Shown: piece by piece, positions 42,969-52,248 of the stretch
Numbering within the stretch: the stretch's first letter is position 1
Layout of the letters: each line of letters opens with the position of its first letter
From: Pirellula sp.
Lineage (GTDB): Bacteria; Planctomycetota; Planctomycetia; Pirellulales; PNKZ01
DNA length: 64,000 bases
Direction: 5' to 3'
Assembly (NCBI GenBank): GCA_013822735.1
Contig: PNKZ01000004.1
Coordinates: 186,001-250,000, forward strand
Notes under the pieces: generated by a model
What the model was told of the DNA's origin: nothing
The model's input: only the letters and a program-made list of their open reading frames with translations
Databases searched by the model: none
Position numbers and translations under genes: made by a program

Positions 42969-44114
42969 ATGCTCGGAACACTTCACAACCTTTGCCGCTT
43001 CTTCGCCCCGATTTTTCTGCTTATCAATAGCGCCTCCGCCGATGAGCGGCTCACTAAGGGGATCGACCGCTTGGTGGCGCGCGAGGGAATCACCGACGAC
43101 TCTCCCGGTGTGGCAATCCTGGTCTATCAACCTGGAAAGATTAACTTTCGCAAGGGATACGGCCTCGCGGACCTAAAGACGAAAACGCCGATCACGCCGC
43201 GCACGATGTTCGAACTCGCGTCGCTGACGAAGCCCTTCACGGCGACGGCGATTCTCATGATGCAAGATCGCGGATTGCTGACGATCGACGATGACGTCCG
43301 CACTTATCTACCCGAACTACCCGAGTATCGAAGCGGACCGATTCGAATACGTCAGTTGCTCGCACATACGTCGGGTCTGCCCGAATACTTGGAGATGGAA
43401 AACGTTCCCGCCCGGCATCGCACATACTGGACCAACGAAGACTACGTCGGCGAGTTTGCACGACAACGGAGCGACTACCCGCTCGAATTTGCCGTCGGAC
43501 AACGATACGAGTACTGCAACTCCAACTACTTGTTGGCGGGAACGGTCATTGCGAGGGTCGCGAAGACGTCGTACGGAACGTTTCTCCGCAACGAGATCTT
43601 TGCACCGTGTGGAATGAAGCAATCGTTCGTGTACGAGTCGCCGACTTCGGCGCCCGCGCCGCCGGCAAACGGTTACCATCGGGCCGTCGGCTACGAGCGT
43701 GGTAAGCAACAACTGTGGAAGGCCGCATGGGGCGTGCCTCCGGCCCGCAATGAAGAGACGTTGACCGTCGGCGACGGCGGCATCTGGACCAATCTCGAAG
43801 ACATGGCCGCTTGGGATGCCGCACAACGGGCCGGAACACTTTTGCAGCCCGCGACGAATGCACGATCGCATCAACGATCACGGTCAGCCGACGGCAAGCA
43901 AAACGACTACGGCCTAGGCTGGGAACTATTCTTCGAAGACGGCAAGCTCATCGGCTACGGCCACAACGGCTCATGGGGTGGTTTCCGTACGTCGTACTAC
44001 CGCTATCTCAAGGCTGATCGCTCGACGGTCATCCTCAGTAATCGCGGCAACTTTGACGCCGACGGCTTTTGGTATCCGCTTAACGATGTGATCGAGAACC
44101 ATCTCGATGAATGA
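42969..44114 (+). CDS. Exported class C beta-lactamase-like serine hydrolase
   Basis: 381 residues with a signal peptide (about 1-24). The three active-site motifs are Ser85-Leu-Thr-Lys88 in FELASLTKPF, Tyr-Cys-Asn in RYEYCNSNYLL, and His-Asn-Gly in YGHNGSWGGF. Such proteins include esterases, D-aminopeptidases and peptidoglycan hydrolases; true beta-lactamase activity should not be assumed. It lies 51 bases after the sulfatase on the same strand and may be co-transcribed with it. Confidence 0.9.
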   Translation: MLGTLHNLCRFFAPIFLLINSASADERLTKGIDRLVAREGITDDSPGVAILVYQPGKINFRKGYGLADLKTKTPITPRTMFELASLTKPFTATAILMMQDRGLLTIDDDVRTYLPELPEYRSGPIRIRQLLAHTSGLPEYLEMENVPARHRTYWTNEDYVGEFARQRSDYPLEFAVGQRYEYCNSNYLLAGTVIARVAKTSYGTFLRNEIFAPCGMKQSFVYESPTSAPAPPANGYHRAVGYERGKQQLWKAAWGVPPARNEETLTVGDGGIWTNLEDMAAWDAAQRAGTLLQPATNARSHQRSRSADGKQNDYGLGWELFFEDGKLIGYGHNGSWGGFRTSYYRYLKADRSTVILSNRGNFDADGFWYPLNDVIENHLDE

Positions 44115-44156
44115 CACTGGGACGAATAGTTGCGGCGACACAATCGACACGCCGAG

Positions 44157-44861
44157 CTACCTGGACGCCAGTTCGCGAACCGCGGCTTTGGGCAGCTTGA
44201 GCAGCGCGAACAATCGCTCCTGTTCGTCTCCCTCAAGCTTGTGGCCCGACACGTAGAACGGCCTAAGATGCTCAACGACTCGCAACGTAGCGTCTCGGCC
44301 GCGCAAGGTCCCCGTATCTAAACGCCCATTGTCTTCGAACAGATCCGCGACCGCGCTAATGCAGTTCTTGGCCCGATTGCGAATCAATCGATCGACAACT
44401 TTGTATTGAACCTGACCACTATTAAGACGCTCAAGCTGTTCTTCTGCACGGTGATACAACTCGGGCTGAATCTCAAATGCACCGCAAAGAATGACGTCCA
44501 ACCGGTTCCTTTCGGCAAACGACAACGTTTCTTCAAGGGACTTGTTAATTCCTCGCTCGGCGGGGCGAGTTAGCTTAATAATGCCCGTGGTGGAGCACCA
44601 ACTGATGGTACGCGTCTCCGCGGCTTTTTCGGTCGAGACACTTGGCACTTTGATGAATGTGGCGAAGGTGTGTGACTTATCAATCGCGTTGTTCGACGAT
44701 TGATACGCGAAAAAAACTGCATAGTAACGTTCGACGCTTTCGGAGCGGCTCTTTGCGGCATCACTCGTCGCCACGAGTTCGGATGCTTCCGTCGTAGCCA
44801 GGATAAACACGACCGAGATCAAACCGACAAACATTGCTCGAAGACCGATAGTCGCAAACAT
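44157..44861 (-). CDS. Unknown exported protein
   Basis: 234 residues with a hydrophobic N-terminal signal or anchor (MFVGLISVVFILATTEASE). No family is recognised. Three cysteines (ISWCSTTG, VILCGAFEI, KNCISAVADLF) are spread through the chain, and the C-terminal half is helical with many charged residues. Segments such as YYAVFFAYQSSNNAIDKSHT and VEHLRPFYVSGHKLEGDEQE could serve for homology searches. By eye the gene is richer in A+T than its neighbours, which may mean transfer from elsewhere. It converges with the beta-lactamase-like gene. Confidence 0.75.
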   Translation of the reverse strand: MFATIGLRAMFVGLISVVFILATTEASELVATSDAAKSRSESVERYYAVFFAYQSSNNAIDKSHTFATFIKVPSVSTEKAAETRTISWCSTTGIIKLTRPAERGINKSLEETLSFAERNRLDVILCGAFEIQPELYHRAEEQLERLNSGQVQYKVVDRLIRNRAKNCISAVADLFEDNGRLDTGTLRGRDATLRVVEHLRPFYVSGHKLEGDEQERLFALLKLPKAAVRELASR

Positions 44862-45093
44862 AATCGCTCCTTTTGCCTAGTCAGGTTGCGTCGTACGATC
44901 AATGCATGCAGCGTGCCAATCGTTTCGGCTTGACGTTGCGATTTGTCATGCCCTGCAATTTCTTGGATTTCCGACGGCAACGACCGAGGTGGTGCGGTAG
45001 CGTGGCGAACAGTTGGGATTGAGAATGGTCAATCATTAACCGGAGCGATAACGTGGCTTGAGGCGACGTGAGACACAGAAGGGAGAGAGCAAC

Positions 45094-46227
45094 TTGGCCG
45101 CAGCATCGAAAGGCGTAAGCAACTACAAGGCGCGAAAGCTGCGCTTCTACCATGTTCGGAATTGGCTCGGCATGCCGCTTTCCGTTTGGCTGCCGCTGCT
45201 TGCGCGAAATCACTTCGCGGCGACACGCATCGGCCAGCTGTTCCGAATGATGCTGTTCGCCACCGGCAACTCCCTGATGCATCGTGCGGATCAGTTGATC
45301 TATTCACGACGAGTGCGGCGAGCGCCGGAGCCGGAGCCGCCGTTGTTCGTCGTCGGCCATTGGCGGACCGGAACGACCATGCTGCACGAGTTACTCGTGC
45401 AAGACGAGCAATTCGCTTTCCCGACCACGTATCAGGTGATGGGGCCGCATCATTTTCTGTTGAGCGAGCGGTTCGTTCCCAAGCTAATGGCCCACGCCAT
45501 GCCCGAGCGGCGTCCGATGGATAACATGGTCGTCGGGTTCGATAAGCCGCAAGAGGATGAGTTTGCTTTGTGCAATTTGGGACTGCGGTCGCCCTATTTG
45601 AAATGGGCCTTTCCTCGGCACTACGCCGAGCCGGGACTCTATCTCGATGTCGATGCGTGGGACGAAGTCGAGCGACGACGCTGGACCGAAGGCATGGTGT
45701 GGTTCATGCGCCGCTTGGCATGGCGCGACCGACGACGCATGGTGTTGAAATCGCCGACGCACACGGCCCGACTAACAACGCTCTCCGTCGCATTTCCTGG
45801 CGCACAATTTATTCATATCGTGCGCGATCCCTACACCGTCTTTGCTTCCACAGTGCATACCTGGAAGCAACTCTGGGAGTCGCTGGCGTTTCATTCGCCG
45901 AACTTCGACGGGATTGAAGAGTATGTGTTGGCGACATTCGAGAAGATGTATTCCAGCTTCGAGAGGGCACGACCGACGCTTCCTCCCGATCAGCTCTATG
46001 AGCTACGTTACGAAGACCTCGTGCGCGAGCCGGTCGCAGAAATGGAGAAGGTCTACGAACGTCTCGGGTTGAAGAACTTCACGGCGGCACGGCCGAAGCT
46101 CGAGGCATATTTCGCCTCACGCCGCGACTACCGCACCAATCGCCACGAAATCTCCGACGATTTGCGAGCGGCCATTGCGAAACGCTGGGGCGGGTACATG
46201 CGGCAATACGGCTATGAGTCCCCGTAA
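45094..46227 (+). CDS. PAPS-dependent sulfotransferase
   Basis: About 377 residues from TTG 45094, chosen because GGGAGAG lies about 5 bases before it; a TTG at 45058 is in frame but lacks one. The 5'-phosphosulfate loop is FVVGHWRTGTTMLHELL, and the 3'-phosphate-binding segment is FIHIVRDPYTVFASTVHTWK, with YELRYEDLVREP later. It moves sulfate from PAPS to a sugar, lipid or protein acceptor. It is placed between two sulfatases, so sulfate may be both added and removed from polymers in this locus; which acceptor is used is unknown. Confidence 0.9.
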   Translation: MAAASKGVSNYKARKLRFYHVRNWLGMPLSVWLPLLARNHFAATRIGQLFRMMLFATGNSLMHRADQLIYSRRVRRAPEPEPPLFVVGHWRTGTTMLHELLVQDEQFAFPTTYQVMGPHHFLLSERFVPKLMAHAMPERRPMDNMVVGFDKPQEDEFALCNLGLRSPYLKWAFPRHYAEPGLYLDVDAWDEVERRRWTEGMVWFMRRLAWRDRRRMVLKSPTHTARLTTLSVAFPGAQFIHIVRDPYTVFASTVHTWKQLWESLAFHSPNFDGIEEYVLATFEKMYSSFERARPTLPPDQLYELRYEDLVREPVAEMEKVYERLGLKNFTAARPKLEAYFASRRDYRTNRHEISDDLRAAIAKRWGGYMRQYGYESP

Positions 46228-46260
46228 ACACCACGACGACTCGTGACAATGTCTGGACGA

Positions 46261-47772
46261 CTATTTCAATGTTGCCGGTTCGATGCCGGGAATCGTCAGC
46301 GGAAACACGCTATTCGCGACCACTTCGCGACGAAGCACTTCCTCAGCTTGCTGCACGACCTCGGGTCGCGAATTGGCGAGATCGTGCTGTTCGCCGCGGT
46401 CGTTGTCGAGATCGTAAACCTCCCACGGTCCAGCCGATTTCGTTTTAAGCCCCTGGCGGACGACCTTCAGCGATCCGAAACGAACGGCAACCTGTCCGCC
46501 ATATTCCGGGAAGACCCACACCATCGGCTTCCGGTCCTCCAAAGTTGGACTTTTGCCGAGGAGCACCGGCCAGAGACTTTCGCCGTCGAGTCCTGCCGGC
46601 TTCGGCAATCCGACGGCATCGCAGAGCGTGGGAAACCAATCGGCGAAGTAGCTCGGCGTGTCGTTCACCGCCCCTGCCGGAATCAATCCCGGCAGTTTCG
46701 CGATCATCGGCACTCGGATTCCTCCTTCGTAAACGCTGCCCTTGTAGCCTCGCAGGTCGGCCGTGCTCTGAAAGAAGGCCGTATCGGCCCCGCCGATATG
46801 GAATCGCGGATCAGCTTTACCACCGTGCGTGGCGCCATTGTCGCTCGAAAAGACGACGAGAGTCCGCTCCGCCACCCCGGCCTTGTCAAGCGCCGCAAGT
46901 ACGCGCCCGACGTAACCATCGAGATCGCTAATCATCGCCGCGTACGCGGCGCGCGGGCGAGGGTGCGGGAGATAACCATTGTCGCCGCGATACACTTCCT
47001 GATCCCACTCGATCGGAAACCGGTCCACCGACGCTCGCGGCGGATGCATGGCGACGTGCGGTTCCGTAAACGGCAGATAAAGGAAAAACGGCTTTGTTGC
47101 GTGCTCGGCAACGAACTTCTCCGCTTCCGCAATGAGCAGGGTCGGCGCGTACGTTTCGCCGATCCAATCCTCCAGTTTCACTTCCCCTTCGGCTTGCTTG
47201 GCGGCGCCCGGTATCGGCCGGCGATTGATGATTATCTTCTCCGCATTGCGCCAGAGATGCGGCGGGTAGAAACTGTGCGCGACCGATTGGCAGTTGTAGC
47301 CGAAGAACAGGTCAAAGCCCTTTCGATTCGGGTCGCCACTGCTGCCGACCGGCCCCAGCCCCCACTTGCCCATTGCACCGGTCGCATAGCCTGCGGCTTG
47401 AAGCAATTGAGGAAATGTTTGCGCCGCGGCCGTCAAAGGATACTGGCCCTCGGTAAACTGCGGCAGGCGCTGTTTGGCCGGAAGGTTACCGCGGATCTCC
47501 GCGTGGCCGAGGTGCTTTCCCGTCATCAGTACACAACGCGAGGGAGCGCAGACGGGAGCTCCGCTATAGTGCTGTGTGAAGCGCATTCCTTCCGACGCGA
47601 GTCGATCGATATTGGGCGTGGGAATCTTTTGCTGACCGTAACACCCAAGCTCGGCCCAACCCAAATCATCCGCCAAAATGAAGACGATGTTCAGCGTCGG
47701 AGCATCGTTCGCCTGTGCGATGGCGGGCGATGCGAGTAACGCGGTAAGGAAATAAAAGAAGAAGTATTTCAT
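46261..47772 (-). CDS. Secreted arylsulfatase-type sulfatase (second of two)
   Basis: 503 residues with a signal peptide (about 1-22). The active site is CAPSRCVLMTGKHLGHAEI with Cys75 for formylglycine, and the full metal pair is kept (ILADDLGWAELGCYG, Asp35 and Asp36). Further landmarks are GKWGLGPVGSSGDPNRKGF, EPHVAMHPP, and VVFSSDNGATHGG. Close to planctomycete arylsulfatase A-type proteins for sulfated glycans. It converges with the sulfotransferase, 33 bases apart, and is divergent from the caspase-like gene. Confidence 0.95.
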   Translation of the reverse strand: MKYFFFYFLTALLASPAIAQANDAPTLNIVFILADDLGWAELGCYGQQKIPTPNIDRLASEGMRFTQHYSGAPVCAPSRCVLMTGKHLGHAEIRGNLPAKQRLPQFTEGQYPLTAAAQTFPQLLQAAGYATGAMGKWGLGPVGSSGDPNRKGFDLFFGYNCQSVAHSFYPPHLWRNAEKIIINRRPIPGAAKQAEGEVKLEDWIGETYAPTLLIAEAEKFVAEHATKPFFLYLPFTEPHVAMHPPRASVDRFPIEWDQEVYRGDNGYLPHPRPRAAYAAMISDLDGYVGRVLAALDKAGVAERTLVVFSSDNGATHGGKADPRFHIGGADTAFFQSTADLRGYKGSVYEGGIRVPMIAKLPGLIPAGAVNDTPSYFADWFPTLCDAVGLPKPAGLDGESLWPVLLGKSPTLEDRKPMVWVFPEYGGQVAVRFGSLKVVRQGLKTKSAGPWEVYDLDNDRGEQHDLANSRPEVVQQAEEVLRREVVANSVFPLTIPGIEPATLK

Positions 47773-47931
47773 AAGTGTTCCGACGACGGATGGGAGAGGC
47801 GACTTCAGACAATTCTCTCAGAACGGAGAGTCTCGGCAAATTGCGCGCGCTTTGTTTGCAACGAGACGTCAGCAACATGATAATCGCGGAGTGCATACAT
47901 TGTCTAAATTAGCGTTGTCGTAAGGATCAAG

Positions 47932-50151
47932 ATGCGGATTGCGCGTTCCCGCCGGTTGCCTGTTGGCGCACTGGGGGCGTTACTCGTGCCCATGCTGCTT
48001 GTGATGCGAGCGTCCGTCGACGCGGAAGAGCCGAGCCCTCCTTCGCGCTACGCGCTGCTCGTCGGATGTACCGAGTATTCCGAACTAGGCCCCGATTATC
48101 GGTTGCAAGGACCGGATAATGACGTCGGGTTGATCCACCGGATGTTGCGCGAGCGATTTCAGTTCCAGGACACCGACATTGTGCATTTGGTTGCCGCGCA
48201 ACCGCCGATGTTGCGACCAACCCGCATAAACATTCTTCGCGAACTGGAACGCCTCACTGAGCGAATTCGGGACGGCGATCAGGTTGTGCTTTTGCTCGCC
48301 GGCCACGGAAGCCAACTTCCCGACTACGATGGGGACGAAGATGACGGCTTCGACGAAGTATTTCTACCGGAAGATACGCCTAGGAGCGCCAACGCGGGCA
48401 ACGTCGAGCGGGGGATTACAGATGACGCCCTGGCAAGCTTCTTTGGGCAATGGCGGCAAAAAGGAGCGAACGTTCTTTTCCTAGCCGATACGTGCCATTC
48501 CGGAACCATGTCTCGCGGCTGGGACAATGCAGATCGCACGCGAGGCGTAAGGCATGTTCCCGCCGATGTTCTATCGTCGCCCGATTTGGTACGCGACGCC
48601 GAACGGAAAGCTCGCGAACAGCTGGCGAACTCCGCCACCGCGAAGAAAGAGCACGACGAAACACGGCAGGACGATCTCCGCGGCGGTTTGACGGCGCTAT
48701 TTGCGGTGCCGCCGACGGCGTTGGAACAAGAGCATCCGATGCCTCCGCCCAATTGCGCCGCCGACGCTGCGCGTTTCGGGCGTTTGACCTATGCATTGCA
48801 TCAAGTGTTGGCGACGGCGCAAACACCGCTGACGCACCGCGAACTCGGCCAAGCATTGGCGCGGCAGTACCGCGATTGGGCGTGGTTCCCGTTGCCTGAA
48901 ATGGAAACGACGTACCTGGATAAGGAAGTGCTTGGAAAACGCACCTGGAATGATCGTTCGGCACTTCAATTCTCTCGGGCTTCCGACGGCACGTTGGAAC
49001 TCAATCAAGGGCTCGTTCACGGGCTGTCCCCGGGAACGATCGTGCGAATCCTGCCGGACTCGAGCCACATCGTCGATCCGAATGCCGTACAGGCGCAGCG
49101 GTACGTGACCGTCGCGCGCGCGACTCCCCTGAACGCCGTTGTCGAGCCTATTGCATTCGACGGCGCGTCGGCGGTTTCACCGGCGGATGTCCGAACTCCC
49201 GCTTCCTGCGAAATCGCGCAATTAGACTACGGCCCCCTGAAGCTCTCCGTGCGAGCGATTGCTTTGCACGAACATGATCCGAATGCGCCGAAGGTCGATG
49301 CATCGCAAGTTCAACGATTACGAACTACCGTTTCTGAGCTGGCAACTGCCAAGGAAGCGTTAGTTCGCGAAGCCGGTCCCAATGAATTGGCCGACGTACT
49401 GCTCATCGCCGGACCGCGCGGCATCGCCATGCGATTACGAGACGAGGAACGTTCGCCGCTCACCGCCAATGAAGTACGTACGGACCTATTTGGCCCCTAT
49501 TCGGTTGATGACACATTATCCGTAGCGCTCGCACGTGATTTGCGGCAAATTGCGGTGGCTGAAAACCTTCGTCGCCTCGCAGTCGACGGGCGACCGCAGA
49601 ATGTGTCGAAGCGTGACAAAGCGAGCGTACACGTTGATTGGCGTTTGGCGCGGGGCCATACGACAAAGGGACCGTGGACGCCGCTCTCCGACGGCGATGA
49701 ACGTCGCTTCACGCGCGGGGACGTTCTGCGCCTCACTCTGCAAAACGTCGGAACAACGCCGGCCGACGTCACGGTGCTCTACCTCGACGCCGCAAGGCAG
49801 ATTCAAAGCCAATACCCTTCGTTGCGGGCGTCTCAAGCCGGCGCGTACAACACTCTGTCGCCCGGCGCAATCCACGAACTTACCATCAAGATCAACGACG
49901 GCACCGTCGGCGCAGAAGACATTCTGATCGTTTCCGTTCTACACACGCCGCCGCTTTCGGTGAACTTCGCGTTCCTACAGCAGCCGGGCCTAACTCCTGC
50001 CGACCTTCGGCAAGTACGAGGCGAAAGCACGTCTCCGCTCGATGCTTTGCTGGAAGCGTCGTTATCGGGCACTCGCGGAACCCGCCGGACGAACATGGCC
50101 CGTCCCTTTACGCTACAACGCATCCGTCTCGACGTTTTTCGCTCACCTTAA
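47932..50151 (+). CDS. Exported caspase-family (C14) protease with large C-terminal domain
   Basis: 739 residues with a signal peptide or anchor (residues about 10-31). The caspase fold shows RYALLVGCTEYSELGPDYR, then the catalytic His125 in VVLLLAGHGSQLP and Cys188 in VLFLADTCHSGTMSRG. An acidic run DYDGDEDDGFDE follows the His, as in metacaspases. After residue about 350 comes a long beta-rich region. Near residue 620 it has VTVLYLDAARQIQSQYPS and LTIKINDGTVGAEDILIVSV, like the DUF4384 domains that accompany caspase-like proteins. It probably cuts proteins after basic residues, in the periplasm. It is the first of five plus-strand genes that end at 57108. Confidence 0.85.
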   Translation: MRIARSRRLPVGALGALLVPMLLVMRASVDAEEPSPPSRYALLVGCTEYSELGPDYRLQGPDNDVGLIHRMLRERFQFQDTDIVHLVAAQPPMLRPTRINILRELERLTERIRDGDQVVLLLAGHGSQLPDYDGDEDDGFDEVFLPEDTPRSANAGNVERGITDDALASFFGQWRQKGANVLFLADTCHSGTMSRGWDNADRTRGVRHVPADVLSSPDLVRDAERKAREQLANSATAKKEHDETRQDDLRGGLTALFAVPPTALEQEHPMPPPNCAADAARFGRLTYALHQVLATAQTPLTHRELGQALARQYRDWAWFPLPEMETTYLDKEVLGKRTWNDRSALQFSRASDGTLELNQGLVHGLSPGTIVRILPDSSHIVDPNAVQAQRYVTVARATPLNAVVEPIAFDGASAVSPADVRTPASCEIAQLDYGPLKLSVRAIALHEHDPNAPKVDASQVQRLRTTVSELATAKEALVREAGPNELADVLLIAGPRGIAMRLRDEERSPLTANEVRTDLFGPYSVDDTLSVALARDLRQIAVAENLRRLAVDGRPQNVSKRDKASVHVDWRLARGHTTKGPWTPLSDGDERRFTRGDVLRLTLQNVGTTPADVTVLYLDAARQIQSQYPSLRASQAGAYNTLSPGAIHELTIKINDGTVGAEDILIVSVLHTPPLSVNFAFLQQPGLTPADLRQVRGESTSPLDALLEASLSGTRGTRRTNMARPFTLQRIRLDVFRSP

Positions 50152-50288
50152 TCGCACATGATGCGAACGGTTCCTTTTTCGTCGGCTTGATTGTTTGCGG
50201 CATGAATTCCCTCCAACTACAATGAGGGGGCCAATCGGAGCTTTGCGGCGGCGTCGCGGCTCCTCATGCCCGCAACTTGAGCCACAAC

Positions 50289-52241
50289 ATGAGAACTGAA
50301 CCTCGTAATGCGCGACGTTTCCAACGTCCGCGATTTGCCCTTCTCGGCGTGTCTGTACTTCTTTTCGCAAGCCTATCTTGGGCACTTGCCGCCCATGAAG
50401 CACTGCGTGCGCACCAGGCTGCCGAAGGAAAATCTGGAAAGCTCCCTCCGAGCAACCGAGAATCGCTGCCCCGTAATGCAAAATCGGCCTTACACCTGTC
50501 GCCCGAAATCGCAGCTTGGGCGCAAGCGCTTCGAGGGCGTTTCGTTGCTGTCGACGATAACGCGCTACGGAAGATGCGCAGTGACGCAAAGACGGCGCTG
50601 GCCCAATTGCGATCAATAACCAATCCGTTGCCCGACGGAGCTGTGTGGGCCAAGACGTGGAACCTTGCAGGGCTGGAGACTTTTCTTAACACCGAGAAGC
50701 CGACGGAAGCCGCAGCCTTGAGTGCTAAGGAAGCTCTTTCAGTCGCCGCTCCGGCGGCGCTCGAGCCTAGTCGCCGATTGCTGGCGCATCGCCTTGGCGC
50801 ATTTGTCGACGCACGTTTTTGGTCACCGTCGGATGCCGACGCAGTTGCACGTCAAATCAATACGCTCGCCGAGGCCGCGCAACTGCATGGTTCGAACAAC
50901 GTCACTCAGAAGATCGAAGCGGCCGCCAGAGACGCGTTCGCCGCACTATCGGCCCGACGACGGGGCTTAGACTTACTTGTCGCATATCGCGCCGAACATT
51001 CAACTTTCAACTTTCGCAATCGCGTCGGCGCCGATTACGTCAGTGCGCAGTCGAAGCGGCAGTTCCAACTTCCGGTCGACTATCGTACGTCGACCGGCGG
51101 AATCAACGTCCATGTGCATGGCACCGCCGTCGCAGATGCAACGGCGCAAGTTGTGCCCAATCCGGAGCGCGCCGAGGTCCGCGTCGATGTGCAATCTGTC
51201 GGCAAATTTACCGTCGACGGCTCGAAGGGGCGCGTGCGGTTACAGGCGGCGAGCACGCAACGACTCCAGTCGACGCAGCCTTTGTTCATCGACGCAGGCA
51301 AGATCGATTCGCCGGGAGCCCGCATCTGCGATCGCAGCTGCACAAAACTAAATTGTCTCTCTGTTTGTATGCGACTACCGCTCGCCGAACGCGTTGCGGC
51401 AGCCGTGGCTTCGCGCATTGCCGCCAAGAAGCTCGCTGAGCACGACCCGGAGATTGCTCGCCAAGTGGAGAAACGCGTGCGTGAGCGTGTGGAAGACGAA
51501 GCATACGACATTACCTATCGCATCAACGGCGGCTTCGGCAAGCTTGCCTCCGGTTTCTTTCCGGCCGACGGCGAGGCGCAACGCCTGACCGTTCATAGCG
51601 ACTCCGACGCGATTCATTGGCAGGCGATGTACGTCGATGACGACGAATTGGGAGCCTTGGCCCCGCCCCGTTTTGAACAGCCGGCCGTCGACCTTGATGT
51701 GCAAACCTGGCTTCACGAATCGGCGATCAACAATTGGGGCTCGCGGCTGAGCGGAAAAATGCTCGACGAAGCGACCTTTTGGAAGGTCCTTTCCGACGAG
51801 TTCAAGCTACAGAGTTCGGTCGTGGAGAAGCTGCCCCCCTTGCGTTCCGCTTCGGTCCTTCGATTTTCCTCCGCCGATCCGCTGACGATGCGTTTTGAAC
51901 GCGGTGAAGTCGTCATTACGCTCGGGTTGCAGGGTTACATGCTGGACAATCGTCCAACTTGGAATACTCCGCGCAAGGCCACGGCCCGGTATCGTCTACA
52001 GCCCGGCCCAAGCGGCATGCAGTTTCGACGCGCCTCGGCCGACTTTGAAGAAGACTCCGCCTGGCAAGCGGTACTCGACCGCTTTCTTCCGATTACGTTC
52101 GAACCGAAGCCTCGCTTTCAGAATTCAAGCTTTAAAGATCGGCTGACCGTTCGCAACCTTTCCATTGCCGACGGCTGGCTCTTCATCGGTACCGTTCGCA
52201 CTTCGAAACTACCGTCCACATCGGCGGTCGCACAGGAGTAA
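50289..52241 (+). CDS. Unknown exported protein with Cys cluster
   Basis: About 650 residues from ATG 50289 (TTG 50277 is also in frame). An N-terminal hydrophobic segment (FALLGVSVLLFASLSWALA) is a signal or anchor. Residues about 40-240 are helical; about 240-360 beta-rich (GGINVHVHGTAVADATAQVV). Four cysteines at 347, 351, 356 and 360 (CDRSCTKLNCLSVC) could bind a metal or form disulfides. A Lys/Arg/Glu helix follows (ARQVEKRVRERVEDEAYDIT), then more beta-rich sequence. No family recognised. Its stop is 7 bases before the patatin-like gene, so they are co-transcribed; the first caspase gene lies 137 bases upstream. Confidence 0.8.
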   Translation: MRTEPRNARRFQRPRFALLGVSVLLFASLSWALAAHEALRAHQAAEGKSGKLPPSNRESLPRNAKSALHLSPEIAAWAQALRGRFVAVDDNALRKMRSDAKTALAQLRSITNPLPDGAVWAKTWNLAGLETFLNTEKPTEAAALSAKEALSVAAPAALEPSRRLLAHRLGAFVDARFWSPSDADAVARQINTLAEAAQLHGSNNVTQKIEAAARDAFAALSARRRGLDLLVAYRAEHSTFNFRNRVGADYVSAQSKRQFQLPVDYRTSTGGINVHVHGTAVADATAQVVPNPERAEVRVDVQSVGKFTVDGSKGRVRLQAASTQRLQSTQPLFIDAGKIDSPGARICDRSCTKLNCLSVCMRLPLAERVAAAVASRIAAKKLAEHDPEIARQVEKRVRERVEDEAYDITYRINGGFGKLASGFFPADGEAQRLTVHSDSDAIHWQAMYVDDDELGALAPPRFEQPAVDLDVQTWLHESAINNWGSRLSGKMLDEATFWKVLSDEFKLQSSVVEKLPPLRSASVLRFSSADPLTMRFERGEVVITLGLQGYMLDNRPTWNTPRKATARYRLQPGPSGMQFRRASADFEEDSAWQAVLDRFLPITFEPKPRFQNSSFKDRLTVRNLSIADGWLFIGTVRTSKLPSTSAVAQE

Positions 52242-52248
52242 ACCGCCC

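Noticed and set aside
42969-44114. Beta-lactamase resistance gene
   Set aside because: The class C-like motifs occur in many esterases and peptidases; position beside sulfatases and general family knowledge give no support for drug resistance.
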